Shown here in pieces: positions 21,000-31,400 of a stretch of 40,054 nucleotides of DNA. Made by a program: the position numbers and the translations under genes. Within the stretch, counting starts at the first letter, position 1. Every line of letters starts with the position of its first letter. The notes beneath the pieces were generated by a model that searched no databases, was not told where the DNA came from, and saw only the letters and a program-made list of their open reading frames with translations. Location: NCBI RefSeq assembly GCF_000330505.1, contig NW_004443536.1, positions 203,055-243,108 on the forward strand, in the 5' to 3' direction. Source of the DNA: Entamoeba invadens IP1 (Eukaryota > Evosea > Mastigamoebida > Endamoebidae).

Positions 21000-22188
21000 A
21001 TGTCGAAGACTGGAGCTACGCTCGAAATTGTTCAACACATCTTTTCTAAGGCGAATAGTATTGAGATGGGGACTGTGACGACCACTATTCGGGACGATGG
21101 CGAGTTATTAGAAGAATATCGGATCCAATTAATATTAAATCACATTTTGTTTGCCGGCATAGACGGACAATTTTCTAAAAGTACATCCCCCCGTCGCCGT
21201 GCTTCACCACGTGTCATTCCGCCACATCAATCTGATGTTGTTATTTTAGAGCGAGCAAAGGCCTTTGCCGTTCCATTAATCTCATCGATGAGGTATTCAG
21301 TGGTTGAGAATACAATTGCGTTTACTGGGATCTATGGTGTCCCCGTCGTGTCGTTACGGAATGGAGTTCCTGTATTAAAAGTTGTAGAAAAAATAGTTAT
21401 AACGCGTGCGTCGGACCAATTTATAACGGAAACAAAACTCATCTTAAATAACGTCGAGAAATTTGAACACCCCATTCGAGCCATTCCGTACATCCCATTA
21501 TTCGGGCAACCTCTCAAAGTCGTTATGGTCTGTCATCGACCTTTGGACGGGTTAAACGTCCCATACTTCTTATTTACAGCTATTCGATTCATCGAAAACT
21601 CATCAACGGAAGTCGAAGGCATTTTTAGACTCTCGGGCGACGCCGAGGAAATGAAAAAGATCCGAACGCGACTTGAAAACGCAGAGGAAGTCGATTGGTC
21701 AAGGTATTCAATTCACTCAATTACTAATATTATTAAACAATTCTTTCGAGAATTAATCGATGGATTGGTGTTACAGGAAGACGCTAAAAAGTTGTACAAA
21801 ATCGTCGAAACGGAAAACTTCGAGGTGACTAAGTTGAAGAAAGAACTGAACACAATTTACCCCCCAACTAAGGATATATTAGACGTTTGTTTCCACCAAT
21901 TTCAATCTCGGCATTGAGAGATGGTGAGATTGTTCTCATTTTTATAGTTATAAAAGAATAATTCAAATAACTATTCCAAATACTATATGAAGGAAAGTGA
22001 CAAATCAGCTGTTCAGCCATTTGACAACAAAGATTGTCCAAAAACATCAAATAAACATGATGAATGAAAAGAACTTGATGATTTGTTTGACTCCATCTCT
22101 CAAAATCTCGCCACGTATTTTGTCAAATATACTCTTCAGACACGACCAACTCTTCGATCGGTTTCCTTCATCCCGCAATATAAGGTGA
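21000..22188 (+). CDS. RhoGAP-domain protein, two exons
   Basis: Exons 21000-21884 and 22009-22188 give 354 residues. Intron 21885-22008 (124 nt) runs GTTTGT...TCAG in phase 0. The C-terminal half is a RhoGAP domain: VPYFLFTAIRFIE, then VEGIFRLSG with the catalytic arginine finger at residue 210, and an IIKQFFREL block. After the splice come LFSHLTTKIVQKHQIN and MMNEKNLMICLTPSLKIS, the family's NKMxxxNLAxxFGPxLL block. Without the splice the domain would be truncated. The N-terminal 180 residues contain an Arg/Ser/Pro-rich linker at about 58-75 and otherwise form an unrecognised beta-rich domain. It is predicted to stimulate GTP hydrolysis by Rho/Rac GTPases that control actin. Convergent with the kinase-like gene, 108 bases apart. 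Confidence 0.85.
21885..22008 (+). other. Intron inside RhoGAP domain
   Basis: 124 nt, GTTTGT donor and CAG acceptor, phase 0. Joining gives ILD|LFSHL, matching the helix before the conserved NxM...NL block. Confidence 0.85.
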
Positions 22189-22296
22189 CCTCTTTATATG
22201 TTAAATGTATCATATCTGTATATTTTTGTTATTCAAAATGTTTTTGTTTTTTTCACGCGCAAATTTTAAAAAATGGTATTAAAAATGTTATTCCAA

Positions 22297-22989
22297 TTAC
22301 GACCAATTTAAGGCATAGGTGATGGCCGTCGAAGAGAAGAGCACAGCCAAGTTGTCGTAGATTGGTGGTGAGATATATTCCATAACACACCCGACGACAG
22401 CCAGAATTGAAGAATTAAGGAAGAAGAATTTACTATAGAAATAGTAAGAGAATAGTAATTCACAGAGGAAACTACACAAGAGGAAAGCAAGAGTTCCTTC
22501 ACGAGTTTTTCTTCCGAACGGAGCAGGTAAAGTGTTAGTGGAATAATAGCCGATTATGGCGGCCATCCCATCTCCAATAGCTAATATAAGAATTGGGAAA
22601 ACGGCGTGTGGAGAATCCCAAAAGAGTAAGGACCAAAGTGCCACTAAAAATGAATAAAAGAAAGGCCCTTGAATTAACTCGTGTGGACTCCCCCCTCGTG
22701 ACATTAACCCAGTCATTATTTTGGATAATTGTAATGTGGGAAAGGTATATGAAAATAACAGAAGAAGAGATACGGTGAATGGAAGGGAAGATGAGAGAAT
22801 TCGACAAAGAATAGAATCGAGTGGATAGAAGGGAAGTGTTAGTAAGTATATTGGACCAGTTAATAAATGAATCATCTTGCGTGTCACCATTGGGTCTGAA
22901 ATTAAAAATAACTTGAAGAGCATGATAAAAAGAATAAGTAGAAGTAATACACAATTCTGAGTAAGGTATGCTGTAAACGTAGACTCCAT
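22297..22989 (-). CDS. Phytol/dolichol-kinase-like polyprenol kinase, membrane
   Basis: 230 residues, ATG at 22989, single exon. It is a polytopic membrane protein with about six or seven hydrophobic segments. Motifs of the CTP-dependent polyprenol/phytol kinase and CTP-transferase superfamily are all present: RKMIH (37-41), IGDGMAAIIG (138-147), GRKTREGTLAF (159-169) and EYISPPIYDN (204-213). The RKxxHxxTGP-like start and the ISPPxYDN end resemble phytol and farnesol kinases (VTE5/FOLK) more than dolichol kinase, and the length suits the former. In an amoeba without plastids the substrate is more likely a farnesol- or dolichol-type alcohol. It probably acts in the ER membrane. Confidence 0.8.
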   Translation of the reverse strand: MESTFTAYLTQNCVLLLLILFIMLFKLFLISDPMVTRKMIHLLTGPIYLLTLPFYPLDSILCRILSSSLPFTVSLLLLFSYTFPTLQLSKIMTGLMSRGGSPHELIQGPFFYSFLVALWSLLFWDSPHAVFPILILAIGDGMAAIIGYYSTNTLPAPFGRKTREGTLAFLLCSFLCELLFSYYFYSKFFFLNSSILAVVGCVMEYISPPIYDNLAVLFSSTAITYALNWS

Positions 22990-23355
22990 TTGACACGTTT
23001 TTGGAGTTTCGTTGGGTTTTTCTTTTGGCAGTTATAATTAATTTATTATTTTAAATCTAGTTTGGACAAAAGTAGAATACTATCCATCTAATCATTAGAA
23101 TTATTTCCCATTCTAAATAGTTTTTGTTTTGACAGGGATGTGTTATAATTGGAGAAACTAACAAACTATAAATTTTGGGATGAAATTAATATGATCTTTT
23201 TATTAATATTTATTAATAATTTAAAGTATATATATTAGAAAGAGTAGAAAAAAATAAATGATGCCAAAAAAATGAATAAGAAAATGGAATTGTAAAAATA
23301 GGAAAATGGAATTGTAAAATAAGTAACAGAGTTTGATTACTAAAGTTATCTAGAA
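22990..23355. other. AT-rich boundary between gene-rich and transposon-rich halves
   Basis: About 370 bases upstream of the kinase-like gene, ending at the target-site duplication of the hAT element. It contains the kinase-like promoter but no recognisable ORF. From here rightwards ordinary genes nearly disappear. Confidence 0.5.
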
Positions 23356-26300
23356 TAGACATCGTGCCCGTTACCATATTTAGCATCAAAAATGCAACGT
23401 AATAGCCAATGTTTAATTTTGCCGTGATAATACTTTGAAATAATCAATTGGTAAAATAGAGGTTATTATGTGTTTTTAATTTTACGTGTTTTCATAATAA
23501 TTAATGATGCTAATTTAAAAAAATTTTATTCCAAAAATGAAATAACAATAAAAAATGATACTTTTAAGACATTATGAGTTTATTTACCAAAAAAAACAAA
23601 AAAAAAATAAATTATTTAGAGTTCATATAAAACAAAACAGTTTTTATTTTCAAAAAAATAATTGAAACAAAAAAAGAAAAATGGCAATATTTTATTATAA
23701 TAAATAATGAAAAAAAACATTAAAAATATAACATTTTATTTTCTTTATAAAAATTAACAATCATTATTTATTAAATTATTCATTTTTGTATATTTGTTAT
23801 TTAAAACTCAAAAAAAAACAAACAATGAAAACCAGTATAGTTAATGAAAAGTGGTATCAAAAATACTATACTCCTTTTTCCACACGCGATACTTGTTGTT
23901 ATTGTCTCTTCTGTGGTACACAGATCACTTGTTCTCTAAAAAATGGACCACATTCAATGACTCGGCACCTTTTTGAATTTCATATCGACAAACTTAAATC
24001 ACACGAAAAGGACCATCTTCTTAAATGTGAGAATAATGTCGACCCACATACTTGGGCTTTTTTAAAGCTGTTGTTGAAATTTTTCATTTCAGCATCTATT
24101 CCACTCAGCCACTTTGACAATCCATGTCTCGCCGATTTACTACACTTTTTTGAACCCGAACTACATCTTTACTCGACGAGAACAATGACGGAAATATTTC
24201 TAGATAAAATTTTCAATGAAAAAATCAACTTACAAAACCAGTTTAACAACAATATTGATCCATTGAAGTCATATGTCACAACTGATTTTGCATCAAAGTT
24301 TGGTAAAAATTTTATAGTTGTGACTTTAAGATCTTCAACGGAGGACTTTGAGTGTATTGATGAATTGTTGGAATTGGGTGAATTTATGGGTCGTCACAAA
24401 TCCGCTGCAATAGCAAATGGAGTGAAATGTATTCTTGAAAGAAACAATATTCAAAATAAACTATTTGCGATAAACACAGATAATGGAAGTTCAAATAATC
24501 AATTAAACTCACTTTGTGAAAATAAACTAACCTGTGTAGTTCACACATCAAATTTGTTGTTCGGAGAAGTCACCAATACTTTTGTAAAATTCAGATCATT
24601 ATTATTATTTTTAAATAAATTTTCAAAGGCGCTACAAATGTCACCAGAATTAACAGAAATGTTAAAGGAAAATTGTCAAGTTTCAAATGAAAAATATTGT
24701 ACTGAAAAAACTTTTAGCCCCACTCGTTTTAATAGCTGTTTCCGAGTCTTTAAATGTCTGAAGCAAAATAAGGGGGCTCTGGTTAAATTGGGAACTATGT
24801 GTACGTTGACTGAAGATGATTGGAATATGATTGACTCAATATATTGTTTTACCGAGTCTTTAAACTCAATATATAATATGCTTTCTTCTGATAAATGTCC
24901 ATCTTCAAAAGTAATTGATGAAATAACAAAATTGTGGGTTGTACTTAACCCAAAAACACTATGGGGAGAAGATGTTAGTGCGATGAATATTTTCGAAATA
25001 ATGGAGCATTTTGATATAGAAAAAAAGTTTAATGAAAAAAAGGTTTTGAAAGCTCAACAAAGAAAAAAGAAAAAAGGTTCAAAATGAAGTAAAAAAAGAA
25101 GAGGCAATAATAACTAAATATAGAAACGAACAACTCAAAAAATTGGAAAAAAAAGAATAATAAAATGATTTATAGAAAAAAACAATTGAAAGATAAAAAA
25201 GGTCGAAACAAATGTTTTTGTGTTCGATGATCCAGACAATGGTGTTGTTAGTAGTGATGATTCAGAAAACCAAATTGAAAACCAAGATATTGATTACAAC
25301 CAATCAAAAGAAGGAACAACTCCCGGCTGCACAAATTTTCAATGGAAAAGTTGTGCAGCAGAAGCTTTTATTTTTTCGATTCAAATCCATATTGAATGAA
25401 AATGCTACTTAATTCCTTGTTATCTTACGCCAAAATACCGAGTGAAACTACCAATAAGAATACAAGAAAATGTACGCGTGTTATTCTAACAAGAAGTCAT
25501 GAAAGACTTGTTACAAGGCTTACCAATCAAGTCTGCGTTCAGGTTTTCAACATGTCAATACAATGTTGTTTCAAGTGATGCAACAACAGATGATATTTTA
25601 CAAATAAAAATAAGAAAAGAAGTAGAAGAGTTTGAAAAAGAAAACGACACTCAAATGAACGCACTTCAATTTTGGAAAAAATGTCATCGAGATAATAAGT
25701 ATGTGTTGCTACAAGGAACGGTTCGAAAATATCTATTTATCCCCCAACAAGTATTGATTCGGAAAGGGTTTTTAGTTTACTTAATTATGTTTTTGATAAA
25801 AAGAGAGCAAGACTTAATGCTTCTACAATAAGAAAACTTGTAATGTCGAAGAATGTAATAACAAAACAAATTGACAAAAATAAATCAGAAAAAAAGAAGG
25901 AAAATAAAACTCTTTGTCAAAAAAAGAAATTCGTTTGGAACATTTGGACCTCTAATTAAATTATATTAAAAGTAAATAAAGTTCAAATTGTTAAAACGAT
26001 AAATTTAATATAATACTAAACAAGTTTATGTATGTTTAAGGTTTAGAAAATAACATGCGCAATCACATAATGTTATTGTTGTAGATAAACTTTAATATTC
26101 ATAAAATGACTATAATTGTTAAAAACAATTACTAAACTTAATAAAATTAAAAAAATATCTTTATATGGTTTATACTATAATTTTTAATTTGTTAAATAGT
26201 TTAATTCTTTTGTTTGCTTTGGGGAGTTTTGTTTTATAAGAAAATATATTTTTATTTAATTAAAAAAACAAAAAATTTATTTTGGTTTTTTTAATTAAAT

Positions 26301-26544
26301 GGAATTTCAAGTTTGTTGTTTGCGTTATTGTTTTGGGTATTTTTATGTTTTAAATCCGATTTATTTTAAACAATCATTTTTGTTATTTTCGAAGAAAGGA
26401 ATCAAAAGGAAGAAAAAACAAATAACATTTTTTGAATGGCTGCAAAAAGCGGGCAAGTGTTATTTGAATTTTCCCGCGGCAATTGAGTTTATTGGGCCCA
26501 ACAACCCCAAATTCTAGAAGACGGGCCCGATGTCTAATCTAGAA
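23348..26544 (+). mobile_element. Complete hAT-family DNA transposon, decayed
   Basis: The element spans 23356-26536 (3,181 bp). It is bounded by a perfect 8-bp target-site duplication, ATCTAGAA, at 23348-23355 and 26537-26544. The terminal inverted repeats are 16 bp with one mismatch: TAGACATCGTGCCCGT on the left and, on the other strand, TAGACATCGGGCCCGT on the right. An 8-bp duplication is the hallmark of hAT elements and agrees with the BED-finger hAT transposase inside. About 470 bases precede the transposase and 580 follow it; both are AT-rich and non-coding. The two ends are well preserved while the gene is broken, so the element may still be mobilisable in trans. Confidence 0.92.
23825..25959 (+). 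pseudogene. hAT transposase, frameshifted
   Basis: The first frame opens at the ATG at 23825 and stops at 25085-25087. It encodes a BED-type zinc finger (CxxC 27 residues in, then HxxxxH), and an RNase-H-like core with the first aspartate in VTTDFASKF, the second in INTDNGSSN, and the family's CVVHTSN motif. After the stop, pieces continue in other frames: an acidic stretch at about 25220-25395, then a frame through 25740. A one-base shift at the run of five C near 25742 leads into the C-terminal dimerisation domain, with SIDSERVFSLLNYVF and then ARLN. At least three disruptions separate these parts, so no full-length transposase can be made. Host transcription is unlikely to matter. Confidence 0.88.
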
Positions 26545-26581
26545 TTATTTACTAAAGGTTGTTCATCCGTTTTTAGATGTT
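26545..26581. other. Short spacer between two elements
   Basis: 37 bases separate the hAT target duplication from the inverted repeat of the next element. Nothing else is seen in it. Confidence 0.5.
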
Positions 26582-28050
26582 ATGGCTATTAACTCACTTT
26601 TAAAACTCACTTGTCAAAAAATGACTCACTACTTCGCTTTTGACTCACTTTTAAAAAAGTAACTCACTTAAAAAATAATTTACTATTTCAATGGTTTTTT
26701 TTAATAATAAAATACAATTTCTTCAAAATAATAAAATATAGTTTTTATTTAAATTACTATATAAGTATCCACTCAATCAAAAACTTGACCATTTGGGCAA
26801 GTTTGCCAATTTATATCTGGATTGTGATGAAAAAAACAAAAACAAATAACATTTTGACTTACTTAAATTATTTTTGTTATTAAATAAAAGTTTTCATAAA
26901 TGAAAATATTAAAAACAAATCGATTAATTGATTTAAAAAATACTCATTGTGTTCAATAATTATATCGTTGTCAACACGAAAGATATCCCCATACAAGTTC
27001 AACGAAGTGAATGTGTTGTTACACATTTGAATTTATTATATTACATTTTTAAAAAATGTATTAATTTTTGTTTTGAACAGTCAATAAAATATTAAATAAA
27101 TAATAAATGAGTTATTTAACCAAAGATATTTGAATTTAACAAACAGTATTTTAAAGTAAAAACATTGAACAATATAAAACCAAAATAATGAAAATGTTTT
27201 TCGTCATCAAGAACAATTGAATACATTTGTCATAACCTAAACAACCGGTTTAATTGTTTATAAATTACAATAATACATACAATAAAACTACGAATAACAA
27301 AGACACAATAACAAGAAAGCATACTTTTATCACAAACACAACTTAATTTATAAATAATTAATCATGTTAAATAAAGATGTCGGAATAATAACTTATTAGA
27401 GTATATGATAAACACTACATTAAACAGCTGAGAACTTTTTATAACCAAAATATCATGTAAATTATTAATGACAACACAAACAATGAAAATAATAAATTGG
27501 GTTGTATTGATTAATTTCTATGATGAAATTAATTTAATTACTTTAATTATTTAAAAATGTGATTTAAAAAATAAAGTCGATTAAAATTTATGTATAACTT
27601 TACACGTTTTAAGTTGTCTCTAAGTTGTATACATTTTAATTAATTGAAAAAACAAAGTTAGTGCATTACAAAACCTTTGAATGTGTAAATAAAAAATAAA
27701 CATTTGTTTAGATTTTTATTGATATGTTTTTGATAATATATTAAGAGATGAATAATTTAATTTCTGATTGGGGCTTATGTTTAATAATTGTGACATTACT
27801 TTTGTTCAATGAAAAATCTTTAAGAATTTGTCAAAGTATATTACTTTTTTATTAAGTCATTGCGTCGTTACCAACAAATATTATACAACAACTTTTTTAA
27901 CAATTATATACAAGTGTTATATATTGTTTTATTTTTACTTAATTATCATAATATATTTTCTTCTCACAACACATAAAATGAAACCATTGTATTTCTTTAA
28001 TATCTTAACAATTATAAAAGCAAAATAAAGACCAATTTAATTATTACTTG

Positions 28051-28130
28051 TTATTCTTTTTGTACTTCTTTTTTTGAATAAGTTGTTATTTTTCCTTTTT
28101 ACCTTAAAAAAAGAAGTTCAAAAAGAATAA
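28051..28130. repeat. Inverted repeat with 25-base arms
   Basis: 28051-28075 and 28106-28130 are complementary over 25 bases with one mismatch and a 30-base loop (left arm core TTCTTTTTGTACTTCTTTTT). It lies inside the large element and is not at its ends. It could be a foldback insertion or an RNA hairpin. Confidence 0.7.
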
Positions 28131-28614
28131 TGATTTTATGAAAACAATTAATAAAAATTATTGTTTATTTTAAACTTTTATTAAAAATATAATACAATTT
28201 AAATAAAACATTAAAAATTTTAAATATGTAAATATGTAACCTTATACCAACAACGAAAATAATTCCACTAAATAAAATAATATGTATTTGTTTAGGCATA
28301 ATAGAATTTTGGATTAAAATTTAAACAGATTTATACATTGAATATATCAAATTTGTTGTCCAATAGTTTATGACAAAATTGTACAACAACTCAAACCAAT
28401 TTAATTTAAAATTTAAAATGTAAATTTTGTCAAATTTTTAATATTGATGTTTTGGATAATATTTGTACCAAATAAATTTTTCTTTACTATTTATTTCATT
28501 TTCTTTTTATAAGTATTATGAATATAGTTAATTATAGTTTATTTTTTTTAATAAATTTTACAAACTTTATATAGTTGTTAAACTATGGATATACTAAACA
28601 GTGTTTTTTATGAG

Positions 28615-29808
28615 TAAAGTCGACCAGAAAATTGTCGTACACCAGAAAATACTTGTACACTTCCTAAAATAGATTTGTGTACATAAATTACATTTTTTAA
28701 AGAAAAGTTAATAAAATTGTCTTTGTACTTTTCTCGATATAAGAAACAATTCGCAGCTGTTTTCAAATCATAAACATTGAACTTTTATTGAAATGTATAA
28801 AAAGATTCGTGCTGTTTAGAGAATCAATCATTCAATAAACCATTGATTAACTATTAAATTACAAATCATTTGTTTATTCCAAAATATAGGTGGTTTAATT
28901 AATGAAAAAGCGATAAATGTACTATATTCAATAATAAAATTTTAATACATTATTATAAAACAATTTGAAATAATAATGTTAATTAAAAAATGTTGTATTA
29001 AATTTAATAATATATNNNNNNNNNNNNNNNNNNNNNNNNNNNNNNNNNNNNNNNNNNNNNNNNNNNNNNNNNNNNNNNNNNNNNNNNNNNNNNNNNNNNN
29101 NNNNNNNNNNNNNNNTAAAATTTTACAAAAAACATAAATGATAAAAAATACAGTTCATATCAGCTTTGCACGTCTATCATTATAGTTTAGTCCTTGAACA
29201 AACAATGTTCAAGACAGTTTTTTGAATGTGTTGATATTGAAATATTTTCATATTATTTACTTTCGATAAAAACACCAAAAAACGAACTTTGAAAAAAATA
29301 ACAAGTTCACTCTTCAAATTTCTAATTGTGTTGTTAAAAATAATAAATGTTATATTAGTGATGCTAAAAACTTGTTAATTGATGATTCACCGTTGTTCAT
29401 TTACGATATGAAAGTTAAGTTAAGTAGATATGATGGTATCAATAATGTTTAATTTTTATGAACTTTGATTAAAAAACACATTTCGAAAAATATTAGACAT
29501 TGTTGTAAACTATTCAAACTATACCGAACTATACTTGCCAATAACAATAATTACATAATAACAAAAAAACAATTTATAAAAAATAATAATCTTAACAACA
29601 TATAAATTTTCAATGAATTTAATTTCGTGAAAAAGAACAAAAATATACATCAAGAATGATTTAAAGCATCATTTGGAAGAAAAAAGATCAAAAAAGAATC
29701 AGTTTATAAAATCAAAGTGAAAAATGAAATTTCTTTGAGTAAAATTATTTTTTTTAAAAAAATAAATTCTATTTTAAGAAGTGTACGACAATTTTCTGGT
29801 CGACTTTA
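28615..29808. mobile_element. Mariner/Tc1-type element (TA-flanked), nested, transposase decayed
   Basis: The element is 28617-29806 with TA on each side (28615-28616 and 29807-29808). Both ends, read inward, start AAGTCGACCAGAAAATTGTC and go on to GTACAC and then TTCYTAAAATAGA, so the inverted repeats are about 45 bases. The left end has an extra 18-base unit, a tandem near-copy of CCAGAAAATTGTCGTACA. A TA duplication with repeats of this size fits Tc1/mariner. No transposase frame is readable; a small coding-like stretch around 29370-29420 may be a remnant. The N gap lies inside, so the true length is unknown. The position within the larger element's right end indicates a later insertion. 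Confidence 0.75.
29016..29115. other. Assembly gap of 100 N
   Basis: 100 consecutive N, the conventional placeholder for a scaffold gap of unknown size. It sits inside the nested mariner-type element, where repeats would be expected to break the assembly. Confidence 0.99.
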
Positions 29809-29892
29809 TAGTTTTTTTATAGTAAAACGACGAATATTTAATTTTAAATAGTTAAAGTGAGTTACTTTATGCCAAGGTGAGTTAATAGCCAT

Positions 29893-30461
29893 TAATACAA
29901 ATCCAAGAAAAACATACCGGCATAGAATAATTTGTAGTACATTATAGTTTTTTGTCTTTTTTTTTCAAAATTTTTATTGAAAAAACCATTCAATAGTTTT
30001 CAGAAACCATTTTTATAGTTTGCCGGTCATTTTTTTAAGTTCTGTAACAGTAATATATTGAAAAATAATTATAAATAAAAATCATTGTTTCAGTTTTTTT
30101 ACTGTTTTTATGATTATGTTTTTTATGATTTATTACATATTTCAATCTTTTACAATTTTTTGTATATTTTTGCAAAAGGGACAACGTTTGAGAATAAATC
30201 CATTGGGATGTTCATGGAAGTTTGTAACCAATTATTGTGTTTCTTTTATCGTGTTTTTCCTTTTTCAAAAACCAGTCATTACTTTTCACCACATCAACAA
30301 AAAATGGCACGTGTTCATTAAATTAAATTATTCTATTCTTTATTTGACAATTAATTTAATTGTCTAATTATTAGAACAATGAAATAGGTTCCAATAGATA
30401 TGATGATTTAAATACATAAACAAATAAGAAATTACTAAAAAATTAAATTAATTTCGATGAA
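29893..30461. other. AT-rich stretch, no gene seen
   Basis: About 570 bases, with two overlapping + strand frames near 30085-30367 that are Phe/Tyr/Ile-rich. They look like translated A/T sequence rather than protein. No repeat end is identified. Confidence 0.5.
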
Positions 30462-31400
30462 CTACAATATTTGGAGGAAACGTTGAATTCCATTTGCAAT
30501 AACACTTGATGGTATGTTAATACTACTCAAATTAATACATTCACTGAAACATAAATCACCAATATTTGTAACACTTGATGGTATTGTAACACTATTTAGA
30601 CTCGTGCACCAACCGAAACAACATAAACCAATTGATCTCACACTAGATGGTATGTTAACACTGGTCAAACTAATGCATCCACTGAAACAGTTATCGCCAA
30701 TAGACCTCACACTAGATGGTATTGTAACACTAGTTAAATTTCTGCAATTACCAAAACAACCATCACTAATTGATGTAACAACAGGTGGTATTGTAACACT
30801 GCTTAAACTACTACATTCACAGAAACAACCTTCACCGATTGATGTTATACTTGTGGGTATTGTGATACTGCTTAGACTGCTACAACCATAAAAACAATCA
30901 TCACCAATTGATGTAACAACAGATGGTATGTTAACACTGCTCAAACTACCGCATCCACTGAAACAACTATCACCAATTGATGTCACACTTGATGGTATGT
31001 TATTACCAAATTTCTTTCTATCATTTTGAGTGTAAGTGACATCCTTAAACTCGATGTTTCGACTTTTGTTTCTGTCAACAATTTCAAAATCAACATTGAA
31101 CCACACAATGATTCGAAAAAACTCTTTCTTTAAAACAACTTCATTTTCACTATCTTCATTTTCTTTTGTGTTGATCATAAATATATTGACAAAATTACCA
31201 TCTTTCACATCCCACAAGTGAAGTGTCTCGATGTTTGGAAAATACTCAAGTGTTTTAGAATTCAACGGAATTGGGTTGAAGTGGAACTTCTCCATATTGC
31301 CACAAAACTTCTTGCATACCAACTCCAAGTTAATTAAGTCGTTGATAGTCTCAAGGTACTTCGAGACTATCATGATGTGATACCCAGAAAGTTTAGACAT
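30462..31400 (-). CDS. BspA-like leucine-rich-repeat (LRR_5) protein
   Basis: 312 residues from the ATG at 31400 (MSKLSGYHIMIVSKYLETI), preferred over an upstream in-frame ATG at 31457. The N-terminus matches the usual start of Entamoeba BspA-like proteins, with an LxxVCKKF helix similar to an F-box-like leader. After about 130 residues come seven to eight tandem 23-residue repeats of the form TSIGDxCFxxCxSLxSVxIPSSV. The protein ends shortly after the last repeat. There is no signal peptide, although relatives have been reported at the cell surface. The family is large and variable in Entamoeba; bacterial BspA binds fibronectin. This is the only intact gene in the transposon-rich half. DNA-level repeats of about 69 bases run through 30500-31000. 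Confidence 0.9.
   Translation of the reverse strand: MSKLSGYHIMIVSKYLETINDLINLELVCKKFCGNMEKFHFNPIPLNSKTLEYFPNIETLHLWDVKDGNFVNIFMINTKENEDSENEVVLKKEFFRIIVWFNVDFEIVDRNKSRNIEFKDVTYTQNDRKKFGNNIPSSVTSIGDSCFSGCGSLSSVNIPSVVTSIGDDCFYGCSSLSSITIPTSITSIGEGCFCECSSLSSVTIPPVVTSISDGCFGNCRNLTSVTIPSSVRSIGDNCFSGCISLTSVNIPSSVRSIGLCCFGWCTSLNSVTIPSSVTNIGDLCFSECINLSSINIPSSVIANGIQRFLQIL

Larger units (their letters stand above)
26582..29892. mobile_element. Large inverted-repeat element with ACTCACTT subterminal repeats
   Basis: The left end begins ATGGCTATTAACTCACTT at 26582. The right end, ending at 29892, reads ATGGCTATTAACTCACCTT on the other strand. A second shared block, AAGTAACTCACTT, lies inside both ends. 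The left end carries five copies of ACTCACTT or a variant within 26592-26669; the right end carries two. Such clustered subterminal repeats are typical transposase-binding sites. A TTA on each side (26580-26582 and 29892-29894) would fit a 3-bp duplication of the PIF/Harbinger kind if the ends start one base in, but this is weak. The interior is about 20% GC with no ORF beyond about 70 codons, plus the nested element and the N gap. Confidence 0.6.

Noticed and set aside
26299..26517. 72-codon ORF near the right end of the hAT element
   Set aside because: It lies inside the element's non-coding terminal region and overlaps the right TIR area, without motifs.
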